Below are positions 1-6,190 of a stretch of DNA of 8,580 nt, piece after piece; positions within the stretch are counted from its first letter, which is position 1, and each line of letters begins with the position of its first letter. The DNA lies in contig MHXC01000021.1 in assembly GCA_001824325.1 (NCBI GenBank), positions 10,022-18,601 on the forward strand, written 5' to 3'. Origin of the DNA: Parcubacteria group bacterium RIFCSPHIGHO2_01_FULL_47_10b. GTDB lineage: Bacteria > Patescibacteriota > Minisyncoccia > 2-01-FULL-47-10. The notes beneath the pieces were generated by a model that saw only the letters and a program-made list of their open reading frames with translations, had not been told where the DNA came from and did no database searches. Made by a program: the position numbers and the translations under genes.

Positions 1-76
1 AGTATGGTTGTATAAGGGCGAAAAGTTTGGTGTCACGAAAGAGAATGAGCCGGAACAACCGGATAAACACAGCTAA
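1..76 (+). CDS. rpsC: Ribosomal protein uS3, C-terminal end only (partial)
   Basis: Reading from base 2, 24 codons run to a TAA at 74-76. They begin V-W-L-Y-K-G-E-K-F-G, which matches the conserved end of bacterial S3 (VxVWIYKGE). A short polar tail rich in Glu, Pro and Lys follows. S3 is a 30S protein at the mRNA entry channel. The gene starts upstream of the window, so its length and N-terminal KH domain cannot be seen. Its position immediately before rplP is the standard S10-operon order. The assignment rests on about ten diagnostic residues plus this context. Confidence 0.87.
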   Translation, partial: VWLYKGEKFGVTKENEPEQPDKHS

Positions 77-91
77 TCTGATAGTACTGCA

Positions 92-502
92 ATGTTGTTA
101 CCCAAAAAAGTAAAACACCGGAAATGGCAACGAGGCCGAATGAAAGGCAAGTCTTACCGCGGTAGCGAGTTGCATTTTGGACGATATGGCATCAAGGCAT
201 TAACTGCAGGAGCCGTCAGCTCACGACAAATCGAAGCAGCGCGACGAACCTTGACACGCTTTATCAAACGCGAAGGATCGGTGTGGATTCGCATTTTTCC
301 GGATCGACCAATCACCAGCAAGGGTATTGAAGTGGAAATGGGCGGTGGCAAGGGCGATGTTACGCATTTTGCATTCGTGGTTCGTCCCGGCCGTATCATT
401 TTTGAAATGGATGGCATAGAAGAAAAGGTGGCCCGAGAAGCATTGCGACGAGCAGCTCACAAATTATCAGTGCAGACAAAATTCGTAAAACGCGAAGAGT
501 AA
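92..502 (+). CDS. rplP: 50S ribosomal protein uL16
   Basis: The product is 136 residues, the usual length. L16 organises the A-site and peptidyl-transferase region of the 50S subunit. The N-terminus [16 protein letters not shown] and the internal blocks [10 protein letters not shown] (43-52), [11 protein letters not shown] (65-75) and [11 protein letters not shown] (99-109) are diagnostic. The start follows rpsC by 15 nt and has no Shine-Dalgarno sequence. In the loop that reads V-R-M-G-K-G-K-G in E. coli, this protein has V-E-M-G-G-G-K-G (residues 81-88). The residue equivalent to E. coli Arg81, which is hydroxylated in some bacteria, is therefore Glu82, and Lys84 is replaced by Gly. The K-L-P motif near the C-terminus is K-L-S here. 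The identity is certain; the effect of the loop changes is not known. Confidence 0.98.
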   Translation: MLLPKKVKHRKWQRGRMKGKSYRGSELHFGRYGIKALTAGAVSSRQIEAARRTLTRFIKREGSVWIRIFPDRPITSKGIEVEMGGGKGDVTHFAFVVRPGRIIFEMDGIEEKVAREALRRAAHKLSVQTKFVKREE

Positions 503-520
503 TTAGCAGCAAAAACCAGT

Positions 521-736
521 ATGACATCGAAAGAGTTACGGAAAAAACCAAAAGAAGAATTACAGAAGGCGCTGCTTGAAGAACGGCAGAAATTGCAGGA
601 TTTACATATGAAAGCGGCAGCGGCAGAAGACGCAACGTTGGGAACCGCACCAACCATAAGACGTACGATTGCTCGCATCCTAACTATAATGAGCGAACAA
701 GCTCGCGATCATGGCAACAAAGAAAGCACACAATAA
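521..736 (+). CDS. rpmC: 50S ribosomal protein uL29
   Basis: The product is 71 residues and mostly alpha-helical, as expected for L29, a small protein near the polypeptide exit tunnel that helps form the docking site for trigger factor and SRP. The N-terminal block with K-E-L-R and the C-terminal signature RRTIARILTIMSE (residues 47-59) are recognisable. A short alanine-rich segment (32-36) lies in the turn between the two helices. There is an 18-nt gap after rplP and no Shine-Dalgarno sequence. The last 26 nt (711-736) also encode the beginning of rpsQ in another frame. The C-terminal tail after the helix is polar and probably dispensable, which makes the overlap tolerable. Confidence 0.95.
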   Translation: MTSKELRKKPKEELQKALLEERQKLQDLHMKAAAAEDATLGTAPTIRRTIARILTIMSEQARDHGNKESTQ

Positions 737-1034
737 AAAGGTAAATACAGTTACAAAAGTTGAAAAGGCAGCACATGCTGTACAGCAAAAGCCAGTTTCA
801 CGTCCGCGCATACTGAAAGGCATCGTTACATCGCACGTCAGTGACAAGACAATCTCCGTATTGGTGGCAACGTTCAAAGTGCATCCAAAATACAAAAAAC
901 GCTATCGGGTAACACGGAAATACTTGGCGCACGACGAAAAGAATGTATTTAAGACTGGCGATCAAGTTGTAATCACTGAACACCGACCGATTTCAAAGCG
1001 AAAACGGTGGATCGTAGCTAACAAAACAACATGA
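711..1034 (+). CDS. rpsQ: 30S ribosomal protein uS17 with N-terminal extension
   Basis: S17 is an OB-fold primary binder of 16S rRNA. The core begins near residue 31 ([10 protein letters not shown]) and carries the conserved blocks VSDKTISV (43-50), K-V-H-P-K-Y (57-61), A-H-D-E (73-76), G-D-Q-V (83-86) and RPISKRKRW (92-100). The product is 107 residues, while E. coli S17 is 84. The difference is mainly a Lys/Ala/Val-rich N-terminal extension of about 28 residues. The start ATG lies inside rpmC. No ATG, GTG or TTG occurs in frame between it and the core, so the start is well supported unless a rarer codon is used. The stop TGA overlaps the rplN ATG (ATGA). No Shine-Dalgarno sequence is seen. 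Confidence 0.96.
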   Translation: MATKKAHNKKVNTVTKVEKAAHAVQQKPVSRPRILKGIVTSHVSDKTISVLVATFKVHPKYKKRYRVTRKYLAHDEKNVFKTGDQVVITEHRPISKRKRWIVANKTT

Positions 1035-1399
1035 TACAAGAAGGAACATGGCTGGGCGTCGCCGACAATACAGGCGCCATTCGAATCAAATGTTTTAAGG
1101 TATTAGGCGGTTCACGCCGGCGCTATGCGCGCATTGGCGATATTATCGTTGCATCAGTGAAATTTGCAGAACCACGAAAAATTGTTAAAAAGAAAGAGGT
1201 TGTTAAGGCAGTGGTGGTCCGACAGAAACAAAATTTTCGCCGCATCGACGGATCATATATCCGATTCGATGAGAATGAGGCAGTATTAATTGATGATAAG
1301 AAGGAGCCACGCGGTGGCCGTATATTCGGGCCTATCCCGCGAGAAATCCGCGACAGGGGATTTGATAAAATAGCTTCACTCGCACAAGATATCGTATGA
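1031..1399 (+). CDS. rplN: 50S ribosomal protein uL14
   Basis: The product is 122 residues, exactly the usual size. L14 lies at the subunit interface, contacts L19, and takes part in inter-subunit bridges; it is also the docking site of the silencing factor RsfS in many bacteria. The motifs are [12 protein letters not shown] (10-21), [14 protein letters not shown] (24-37), VVRQK (62-66), I-R-F-D-E-N (77-82) and [20 protein letters not shown] (99-118). Start and stop both lie in 4-nt ATGA overlaps with rpsQ and rplX, which suggests translational coupling. No Shine-Dalgarno sequence is visible, and nothing unusual is seen in the protein. Confidence 0.98.
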   Translation: MIQEGTWLGVADNTGAIRIKCFKVLGGSRRRYARIGDIIVASVKFAEPRKIVKKKEVVKAVVVRQKQNFRRIDGSYIRFDENEAVLIDDKKEPRGGRIFGPIPREIRDRGFDKIASLAQDIV

Positions 1400-1704
1400 A
1401 AATCAAAGTAGGCGACAATGTAGTTGTAACACGGGGCACGAGCCGGGGAAAGACCGGCAAGGTGCTCAAGATTGTCCACGCCAGAAATCAAGTCGTGGTT
1501 GAAGGCGTTCACATTGTAAAACGACATGTTCGCTCGCGCGTTCCGGGAAAAAAGGGTGAAATAGTAAAAGTAACACGGCCGATTTCAGCATCAAATGTAA
1601 AATTCATTTGCCCAGAAACAAAGCGGGGAACACGGATTGGCTACAAGATAGTTGATGGCGAAAAGAAACGCATAAGCAAGAAATCTGGTAAAGCGATATC
1701 ATGA
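1396..1704 (+). CDS. rplX: 50S ribosomal protein uL24
   Basis: The product is 102 residues, a normal length. L24 starts early 50S assembly by binding 23S rRNA near the tunnel exit. The N-terminal KOW motif is clear: [11 protein letters not shown] (4-14) followed by [10 protein letters not shown] (17-26). The conserved [10 protein letters not shown] (35-44) comes next. The middle V-x-C-P-x-T-x-R-G-T-R-I-G-Y block is present as [13 protein letters not shown]. The gene is joined to rplN and rplE by ATGA overlaps on both sides, with no Shine-Dalgarno sequence. Confidence 0.97.
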   Translation: MKIKVGDNVVVTRGTSRGKTGKVLKIVHARNQVVVEGVHIVKRHVRSRVPGKKGEIVKVTRPISASNVKFICPETKRGTRIGYKIVDGEKKRISKKSGKAIS

Positions 1705-2255
1705 CATTCAAACCGTTACAAAAACTCTATACTGAAAAAGCGATTCCTGAATTAAAGAAGGCATTGAAGCGGGAAAATGTCATGAGTTTGCCACGTATCG
1801 AGAAAGTCGTGGTAAATGTCGGCATGGGCCGCGTTCGCAAGGAAAAAGCCTTGATTCAGCAGATAGAACATGATATTACCAATATTACAGGGCAAAAGCC
1901 TGCACCAACTAAGTCTCGCCAGTCAATCGCTGGTTTCGGCTTACGCCAAGGCGAGGTTGTGGGTATGCGCGTAACGTTGCGCGGAAAACGGATGTATGAC
2001 TTTCTAGATCGATTGATTCATATCGCATTGCCTCGAACGCGCGATTTCCGCGGCATTAAGCCAGAAACGCTCGACCAACAAGGCAATTTATCTATCGGCA
2101 TCGCTGAGCAGATTGCATTTCCAGAAGTCACACAAGAAAAAAGCGATAAAATTTTCGGATTTCAAGTAGTTATCACAACATCAGCAAAGACCAAAGAAGA
2201 AGGTATGGCATTATTTCGCGCATTACAATTCCCGATTCAAACAAAAACAACATAA
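1701..2255 (+). CDS. rplE: 50S ribosomal protein uL5
   Basis: The product is 184 residues, against a usual 179. L5 binds 5S rRNA with L18 and contacts the P-site tRNA. The recognisable blocks are the N-terminal [16 protein letters not shown] (36-43), I-T-G-Q-K-P-x-P-T-K-S-R-x-S-I-A-G-F (62-79), [16 protein letters not shown] (91-106), [10 protein letters not shown] (109-118), and [10 protein letters not shown] (128-137). The start is an ATG overlapping the rplX stop, and the next gene begins one base after the stop. There is no Shine-Dalgarno sequence, and the protein looks ordinary and complete. Confidence 0.98.
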   Translation: MTFKPLQKLYTEKAIPELKKALKRENVMSLPRIEKVVVNVGMGRVRKEKALIQQIEHDITNITGQKPAPTKSRQSIAGFGLRQGEVVGMRVTLRGKRMYDFLDRLIHIALPRTRDFRGIKPETLDQQGNLSIGIAEQIAFPEVTQEKSDKIFGFQVVITTSAKTKEEGMALFRALQFPIQTKTT

Positions 2256-2256
2256 C

Positions 2257-2442
2257 ATGGCAAAGAAATCACTCAAGGTAAAAGCAGCTCGAAAGCCGAA
2301 ATTCTCGGTACGAACCATCCATCGATGTTGGCGATGCGGTAGAGTGCGCGGTTTTATGCGTGATTTTGGTATGTGCCGCATTTGTTTTCGGGAAGCTGCC
2401 AATCGCGCAACCATTCCTGGCATTAAAAAGTCAAGCTGGTAA
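2257..2442 (+). CDS. rpsN: 30S ribosomal protein uS14, zinc-binding type
   Basis: The product is 61 residues, the length of the short zinc-containing (type Z) S14; the zinc-free form is close to 100. Two C-x2-C pairs at Cys24/Cys27 and Cys40/Cys43 form the zinc ribbon. The family ending I-P-G-x-x-K-x-S-W is present as IPGIKKSSW (53-61). S14 sits in the 30S head near the A site. In the segment that is usually R-E-L-A-x-x-G-x-I-P-G, this protein has [11 protein letters not shown], so a commonly conserved glycine is alanine. The gene is one base from rplE and has no Shine-Dalgarno sequence, so translation probably depends on rplE. Confidence 0.97.
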   Translation: MAKKSLKVKAARKPKFSVRTIHRCWRCGRVRGFMRDFGMCRICFREAANRATIPGIKKSSW

Positions 2443-2451
2443 TATATTTGT

Positions 2452-2910
2452 ATGGATTCAATAGCTCAAATGCTTACAACGTTAAAGAATGCAGTGGCGG
2501 CACATAAAAGTGATGTTGTTTTGAAATACACAAAGATAAATCACGAAATCGTAAAGATTTTACACGCACACAAATATATAAGTGACGTAAGCGTAAAAAA
2601 ACTGAAAAATGATAAGGCTGAGAGGGTAGCTAAAGGTTCTGCTACTAAGAGTTCTACGGACAAGAGTGCTGCAGCTCCAGAGAGGCAAGAATTAGTTGTG
2701 CGACCACATTATATCGACGGCAGTCCAATGATTAATAATATTCGACGAATTTCAAAGCCAAGCCGGCGGCTATATGCCAAATCACATGAGTTACGCGATA
2801 CGCGACAAGGGTTTGGCATGTGGATTGTTTCAACATCGAAAGGCATTATGACCGGGGCGGATGCCCATAAACAAAATCTCGGCGGTGAAATCATCGCGGA
2901 AGTGTGGTAA
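2452..2910 (+). CDS. rpsH: 30S ribosomal protein uS8 with an internal insertion
   Basis: S8 binds the central domain of 16S rRNA and, in many bacteria, represses the spc operon by binding its mRNA. The N-terminus MDSIAQMLTTLKNA (1-14) and the C-terminal blocks R-R-I-S-K-P-S-R-R-L-Y-A-K (98-110), G-F-G-M-W-I-V-S-T-S-K-G (120-131) and G-G-E-I-I-A-E-V-W (144-152) are diagnostic. At 152 residues it is about 20 longer than B. subtilis S8. The surplus lies near residues 55-79, replacing a short turn with a low-complexity Lys/Ser/Ala/Thr segment. That segment uses AGG twice and many NNT codons, unlike its surroundings. The start is 9 nt after rpsN. No Shine-Dalgarno sequence is seen. Confidence 0.96.
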   Translation: MDSIAQMLTTLKNAVAAHKSDVVLKYTKINHEIVKILHAHKYISDVSVKKLKNDKAERVAKGSATKSSTDKSAAAPERQELVVRPHYIDGSPMINNIRRISKPSRRLYAKSHELRDTRQGFGMWIVSTSKGIMTGADAHKQNLGGEIIAEVW

Positions 2911-2929
2911 TGGCAATAATTCAGCATCA

Positions 2930-3466
2930 ATGTCAAAAATCGGCAAACAACCAGTAGCTCTACCACAAGGCGTTCAAGTAACGCTCACCAATGGCATGCT
3001 CAATGTAGTAGGCCCAAAGGGTACATTGCAACGGGTGTTTCCCACGACACTTACCCTTGAAATGCACGATAATGAGGCTGTGGTAAAGCCAACTGCGGAC
3101 GATGAGCTAACCCGTGCATTATTTGGCACCTATCGCAGTCATTTGAATAATATGGTTATCGGTGTTACCAAGGGATATCAAAAGAAATTGCTCATCATCG
3201 GCATTGGTTTTCGTGCCGCAGTCAAGGCAGATACGCTTGAACTGGAACTTGGATTCTCTCACCCCGTACACATCAAAATTCCAGAAGGCATAAAGGTTGA
3301 AACAACAAAAGAGGATATGACGATAAGCGGCATCGACAAGGAATTGGTCGGTTTGTTTACTGCAAAGGTTCGAGCACTCAAGAAACCAGAGCCATATAAG
3401 GGCAAGGGGTTGCGATATGATGACGAGCATGTAATCCGTAAGCAAGGCAAAAAGACCGCGGAGTAA
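2930..3466 (+). CDS. rplF: 50S ribosomal protein uL6
   Basis: I chose the ATG at 2930 because it gives the family N-terminus M-S-K-I-G-K-Q-P-V. The frame is open further upstream, but only by reading through rpsH in another frame. The product is 178 residues, the normal length. L6 is a two-domain protein near the sarcin-ricin loop and the factor-binding site. Blocks seen are V-V-G-P-K-G-T-L (26-33), R-A-L-F-G-T-Y-R-S-H-L-N-N-M (63-75), K-G-Y-x-K-K-L (81-87), I-G-F-R-A (92-96), L-G-F-S-H-P-V (107-113) and the signature PEPYKGKGLRY (153-163). It is preceded by a 19-nt gap and ends in TAATAG. No Shine-Dalgarno sequence is seen. Confidence 0.97.
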   Translation: MSKIGKQPVALPQGVQVTLTNGMLNVVGPKGTLQRVFPTTLTLEMHDNEAVVKPTADDELTRALFGTYRSHLNNMVIGVTKGYQKKLLIIGIGFRAAVKADTLELELGFSHPVHIKIPEGIKVETTKEDMTISGIDKELVGLFTAKVRALKKPEPYKGKGLRYDDEHVIRKQGKKTAE

Positions 3467-3496
3467 TAGCTCCTCTATGAGCCTTAGGCATTCACT

Positions 3497-3820
3497 ATGA
3501 AACATGCAGCACAGGACAAACGAATAAAGCGGATACGCAGGCACCACCGAGTGCGTTCCGTTGTTTCCGGAACCGCAGAACGGCCACGGTTAAGCGTGTA
3601 TCGAAGTAATATGGCTATTATTGCCCAATTGGTTGACGATGTGTCCGGCACAACCGTTGCACAATCACGCGGCGAAGCAGATAAAGCGGGTGTTGACATT
3701 GCGGCACAGGCAACGAAAAAAGGCATCAAGGTAGTCGTATTTGACCGCGGCGGTTTCAAATATCACGGCCGGGTGAAAGCATTTGCAGAAGCAGCCCGTA
3801 AAGCAGGATTACAATTTTGA
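3497..3820 (+). CDS. rplR: 50S ribosomal protein uL18
   Basis: The product is 107 residues, slightly below the usual 115-120. L18 binds 5S rRNA together with L5 and delivers it to the central protuberance. It has a short basic N-terminal arm ([13 protein letters not shown]), then [10 protein letters not shown] (29-38), I-A-Q-L-V-D-D (42-48) and the signature [27 protein letters not shown], which ends the protein. It follows rplF by 30 nt, the longest gap in the ribosomal part; I see neither a hairpin nor a promoter in that gap. No Shine-Dalgarno sequence is visible. Confidence 0.97.
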   Translation: MKHAAQDKRIKRIRRHHRVRSVVSGTAERPRLSVYRSNMAIIAQLVDDVSGTTVAQSRGEADKAGVDIAAQATKKGIKVVVFDRGGFKYHGRVKAFAEAARKAGLQF

Positions 3821-3825
3821 CGCAT

Positions 3826-4446
3826 ATGAATAAACAACAACACAGAAAACCACGAGTCCCCCGCGAGAAAGACGAATTCGGACATCAGCTGATCCAGCTT
3901 GATCGCGTAACCCGAGTCACGAAAGGTGGCAAGCGATTTAGTTTTCGCGCTCTCGTAGTCGTTGGCAATAAGAAAGGCAAAGTAGGCGTTGGCATGCAAA
4001 AGGGAGTTGATGTTTCAAGCGCGATTGAAAAAGCGGTGAAGCAGGCCAAGCGCCAAATGATAGACCTGCCCATAGTCAAAGGGACAATCCCATTTCAAAT
4101 ACGCAAGAAATACAACACCGCCATCATCTTTATGAAGCCTTTGATGATTGGCAAGGGTATCATCGCGGGTTCTGTAGTACGACATATCTGCGAACTTGGC
4201 GGTATTAGCAATATCAATGTAAAAATTATCGGACGAACCAAGAACAAGGCGAATAACGCGATAGCTACCATGAACGCGTTTCGCCATATGATTCGCGTGT
4301 ACAATATGAGACAAACGCTGTCGGGCGTTCGTGTAGCCACTCCACAGCCAACACCAATAGCAGCACCAATAACGCCAATAGTAATTCCGGTAGCAACCCC
4401 AGTGGCAAAAACCGAACCAGCCACTAAGCCGGCCACGAACGTATAA
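3826..4446 (+). CDS. rpsE: 30S ribosomal protein uS5 with proline-rich C-terminal tail
   Basis: S5 lines the mRNA entry channel and affects decoding fidelity. From the ATG at 3826 the product is 206 residues; an in-frame TTG at 3817 overlapping the rplR stop would add three. That TTG has AGGA 8 nt upstream, but the AGGA is dictated by the conserved L18 ending K-A-G-L, so I prefer ATG. The double-stranded RNA-binding fold is seen in R-V-T-K-G-G-K-R-F-S-F-R-A-L-V-V-V-G (30-47) and G-K-V-G-V-G-M-Q-K (51-59), and the C-terminal domain from about residue 97. The loop that is P-x-x-G-T-G-x-I-A-G-G in most bacteria is here P-L-M-I-G-K-G-I-I-A-G-S. A Pro/Ala/Thr/Ile/Val tail of about 36 residues follows residue 170. 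Confidence 0.96.
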   Translation: MNKQQHRKPRVPREKDEFGHQLIQLDRVTRVTKGGKRFSFRALVVVGNKKGKVGVGMQKGVDVSSAIEKAVKQAKRQMIDLPIVKGTIPFQIRKKYNTAIIFMKPLMIGKGIIAGSVVRHICELGGISNINVKIIGRTKNKANNAIATMNAFRHMIRVYNMRQTLSGVRVATPQPTPIAAPITPIVIPVATPVAKTEPATKPATNV

Positions 4447-4450
4447 CATC

Positions 4451-4876
4451 ATGCAACTCCATCAATTACAAGGGCGAAAACCTACAGATAAAAAAACTCG
4501 TGTCGGCCGCGGCGGAAAGCGTGGAACGTATTCCGGTCGAGGCGTCAAAGGTCAGCGATCTCGAGCAGGTGCTCGCATTCGCCCTGAAATTCGAGATTTT
4601 ATAAAAAAATTACCGAAAATGAGAGGGTATGCATTCCCCGGCACTCAGCCAGGAACAGGTATTGTGAGTGTGGCTCTCTTGGAAAAGCATTTCGAAACAG
4701 GTCAGAACGTATCAGTTGAAAAATTGCGCAAAAAAGGTTTAGTGGATCGCAGGACAACGACGGTAAAAATCTTGGCAGATGGCGAACTCACAAAGGCGCT
4801 CAAAATAACCGGCCTTGGCGTGTCTACTTCCGCTGCAGAAAAAATCAAAAAAGCAGGAGGCACCATACATGAATAA
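4451..4876 (+). CDS. rplO: 50S ribosomal protein uL15
   Basis: The product is 141 residues, a normal length. L15 is a late-assembling 50S protein with a long extended N-terminal arm. The arm is clear: R-V-G-R-G-G-K-R-G-T-Y-S-G-R-G-V-K-G-Q (17-35) and R-P-E-I-R-D-F (44-50), then L-P-K-M-R-G-Y (54-60). The C-terminal domain includes I-L-A-D-G-E-L-T-K-A-L (107-117) and the conserved A-G-G (135-137). It starts 4 nt after rpsE, and rpmD (L30), which normally separates these two genes, is absent. The last 8 nt overlap secY, and the codons for the conserved A-G-G create the secY Shine-Dalgarno sequence. Its own start has none. Confidence 0.97.
   Translation: MQLHQLQGRKPTDKKTRVGRGGKRGTYSGRGVKGQRSRAGARIRPEIRDFIKKLPKMRGYAFPGTQPGTGIVSVALLEKHFETGQNVSVEKLRKKGLVDRRTTTVKILADGELTKALKITGLGVSTSAAEKIKKAGGTIHE
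4855..4860 (+). promoter_or_regulatory. Shine-Dalgarno site of secY
   Basis: A perfect AGGAGG ends 8 nt before the secY ATG at 4869, ideal spacing. It is the only full-strength ribosome-binding site in front of a gene start in the window. It lies within the last codons of rplO, where GCA-GGA-GGC encodes the conserved Ala-Gly-Gly of L15. It also decides the secY start against more upstream in-frame codons. Confidence 0.85.
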
Positions 4877-6164
4877 ACTGCTCGCAATATTCAAAATACC
4901 GGAACTCCGAACCAAGATGCTATTTGTAGTGGCAGCCCTTGTTATTTTTCGCCTTGCCGCCAACATTCCGGTCACTGACGCGAGCTTGATTCAGCAATTC
5001 TTGCAAAACCCTACAGGATCGCAAGCGGCGCAAGGACAATTATTTAACTTACTCAACCTATTTACCGGCGGCACCATAGAGAACTTTTCCGTCGTTATGC
5101 TTGGCCTTGGACCGTATATCACTGCAGTGATTATCATGCAGTTGCTCACCATGATTTTTCCCAAGATGAAGCAATTGCAGCAAGAAGAAGGCGAGCAGGG
5201 CCGTCAAAAATTTAATCAATACGGGCGATTATTAACAGTGCCACTGTCAATACTGCAAGGATTTGGCCTTATTACGTTGTTTTCACGCCAGGGTTTAATG
5301 GGTGCAATGACCTCATTCGAGCTCGCAACGACTATACTCGTCGTAGCCGCGGGCGGCCTTTTTCTTATGTGGCTCGGTGAACTCATTACTGAAAAAGGCA
5401 TCGGCAATGGCGTTTCGCTGTTGATTTTCGCGGGTATCGTTGCACGACTTCCCGGCGCTATTCAGCAATCAATATTGCAATATCAGCAAGACCCGGGACT
5501 CATCGATGACTTTATTATTTTCGGAGTTGTGGCGCTTATCGTCATCGCTGGCGTGGTATTCATTACCGAGGCGCATCGTTCAGTACCGGTATCGTATGCC
5601 AAGCAAGTGCACGGACGCCAGGTGAGCGGCGGCGTTTCCACGTACCTGCCGCTCAAAGTAAACCAAGCAGGCGTTATACCTATCATCTTTGCTTTATCCC
5701 TTTTGTTATTTCCTGGATTAGTTGCTGGCTTTCTCCAAAGCGCCACAACTCCGACACTGACGAATATTGCGATCACCTTGCAGCGCATATTTGATCCCAC
5801 CAGCACCGTGTATGCGATATCGTATTTTATCCTGGTCGTTGCATTCACCTACTTCTATACATCAGTTACGTTTGATCCGAAGATGGTGTCCGAAAACCTT
5901 CAAAAGCAAGGCGGATTTATTCCTGGTGTTCGACCGGGCCATGAGACAGTTCGATTCTTGAGCAAAACGGTTGCTCGCATTACCCTGGCTGGCGCCTTAT
6001 TCTTGGGTGTCATTGCCGTACTGCCAACCGTTATTCAAAGCGCGACCGGCATTTCCTCGCTCGCCATCGGCGGCACCGCTGTGCTCATCGTTGTTTCAGT
6101 GGCAATCGAAACCGCTCGCCAAATTGAAGCCCAGCTTACCATGCGTGAGTATGAAGGGTATTAG
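4869..6164 (+). CDS. secY: Preprotein translocase subunit SecY
   Basis: SecY is the protein-conducting channel of the Sec translocon in the cytoplasmic membrane. The product is 431 residues and has the expected pattern of about ten hydrophobic segments, for example near 17-34, 73-97, 122-140, 153-172, 180-195, 215-233, 267-290, 314-334, 370-388 and 396-413. Diagnostic blocks are L-G-L-G-P-Y-I-T-A (78-86), I-T-E-K-G-I-G-N-G-V-S-L-L-I-F-A-G-I (173-190), L-P-L-K-V-N-Q-A-G-V-I-P-I-I-F-A (260-275), Q-G-G-F-I-P-G-V-R-P-G (347-357) and the C-terminus M-R-E-Y-E-G-Y. The cytoplasmic loop with R-S-V-P-V (237-241) is intact. The ATG at 4869 is chosen because of the AGGAGG upstream and the family-like start. 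The protein looks complete and ordinary. Confidence 0.98.
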   Translation: MNKLLAIFKIPELRTKMLFVVAALVIFRLAANIPVTDASLIQQFLQNPTGSQAAQGQLFNLLNLFTGGTIENFSVVMLGLGPYITAVIIMQLLTMIFPKMKQLQQEEGEQGRQKFNQYGRLLTVPLSILQGFGLITLFSRQGLMGAMTSFELATTILVVAAGGLFLMWLGELITEKGIGNGVSLLIFAGIVARLPGAIQQSILQYQQDPGLIDDFIIFGVVALIVIAGVVFITEAHRSVPVSYAKQVHGRQVSGGVSTYLPLKVNQAGVIPIIFALSLLLFPGLVAGFLQSATTPTLTNIAITLQRIFDPTSTVYAISYFILVVAFTYFYTSVTFDPKMVSENLQKQGGFIPGVRPGHETVRFLSKTVARITLAGALFLGVIAVLPTVIQSATGISSLAIGGTAVLIVVSVAIETARQIEAQLTMREYEGY

Positions 6165-6175
6165 TTTTAATTGTG

Positions 6176-6184
6176 TGCTACTAT
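6176..6184 (+). promoter_or_regulatory. Putative extended -10 promoter abutting the adk-family gene
   Basis: TGC-TACTAT fits an extended -10 element (TGn plus a TATAAT-like hexamer with 4 of 6 matches). It lies in the 26-nt gap after secY, and I see no convincing -35. The hexamer ends at 6184 and the ATG is at 6191, so a transcript starting 7 nt downstream of the hexamer would begin at the start codon itself. This is inference from motif and spacing; read-through transcription from secY is equally possible. Confidence 0.4.
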
Positions 6185-6190
6185 AGGTGC

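Noticed and set aside
685..690. Perfect TATAAT hexamer 20 nt upstream of the rpsQ start
   Set aside because: It is formed by conserved codons inside rpmC (T-I-M), and no -35-like hexamer lies 16-18 bp upstream and no TGn precedes it. Probably chance.
2861..2929. Longer N-terminus for rplF from an ATG at 2861
   Set aside because: It would read through rpsH in another frame; the family N-terminus M-S-K-I-G starts exactly at 2930.
3467..3496. The 30-nt gap between rplF and rplR as a possible site for a small gene or regulatory element
   Set aside because: No stem-loop, promoter hexamer pair or reading frame of note is seen.
4095..4436. Minus-strand open frame of 113 codons with hydrophobic Val/Gly/Ile-rich start
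   Set aside because: It is the antisense shadow of the rpsE core and its Pro/Ala/Thr-rich tail; the hydrophobicity follows from the complement of those codons.
4815..4868. Longer N-terminus for secY
   Set aside because: It lies in rplO coding sequence and lacks family similarity; the AGGAGG points to 4869.
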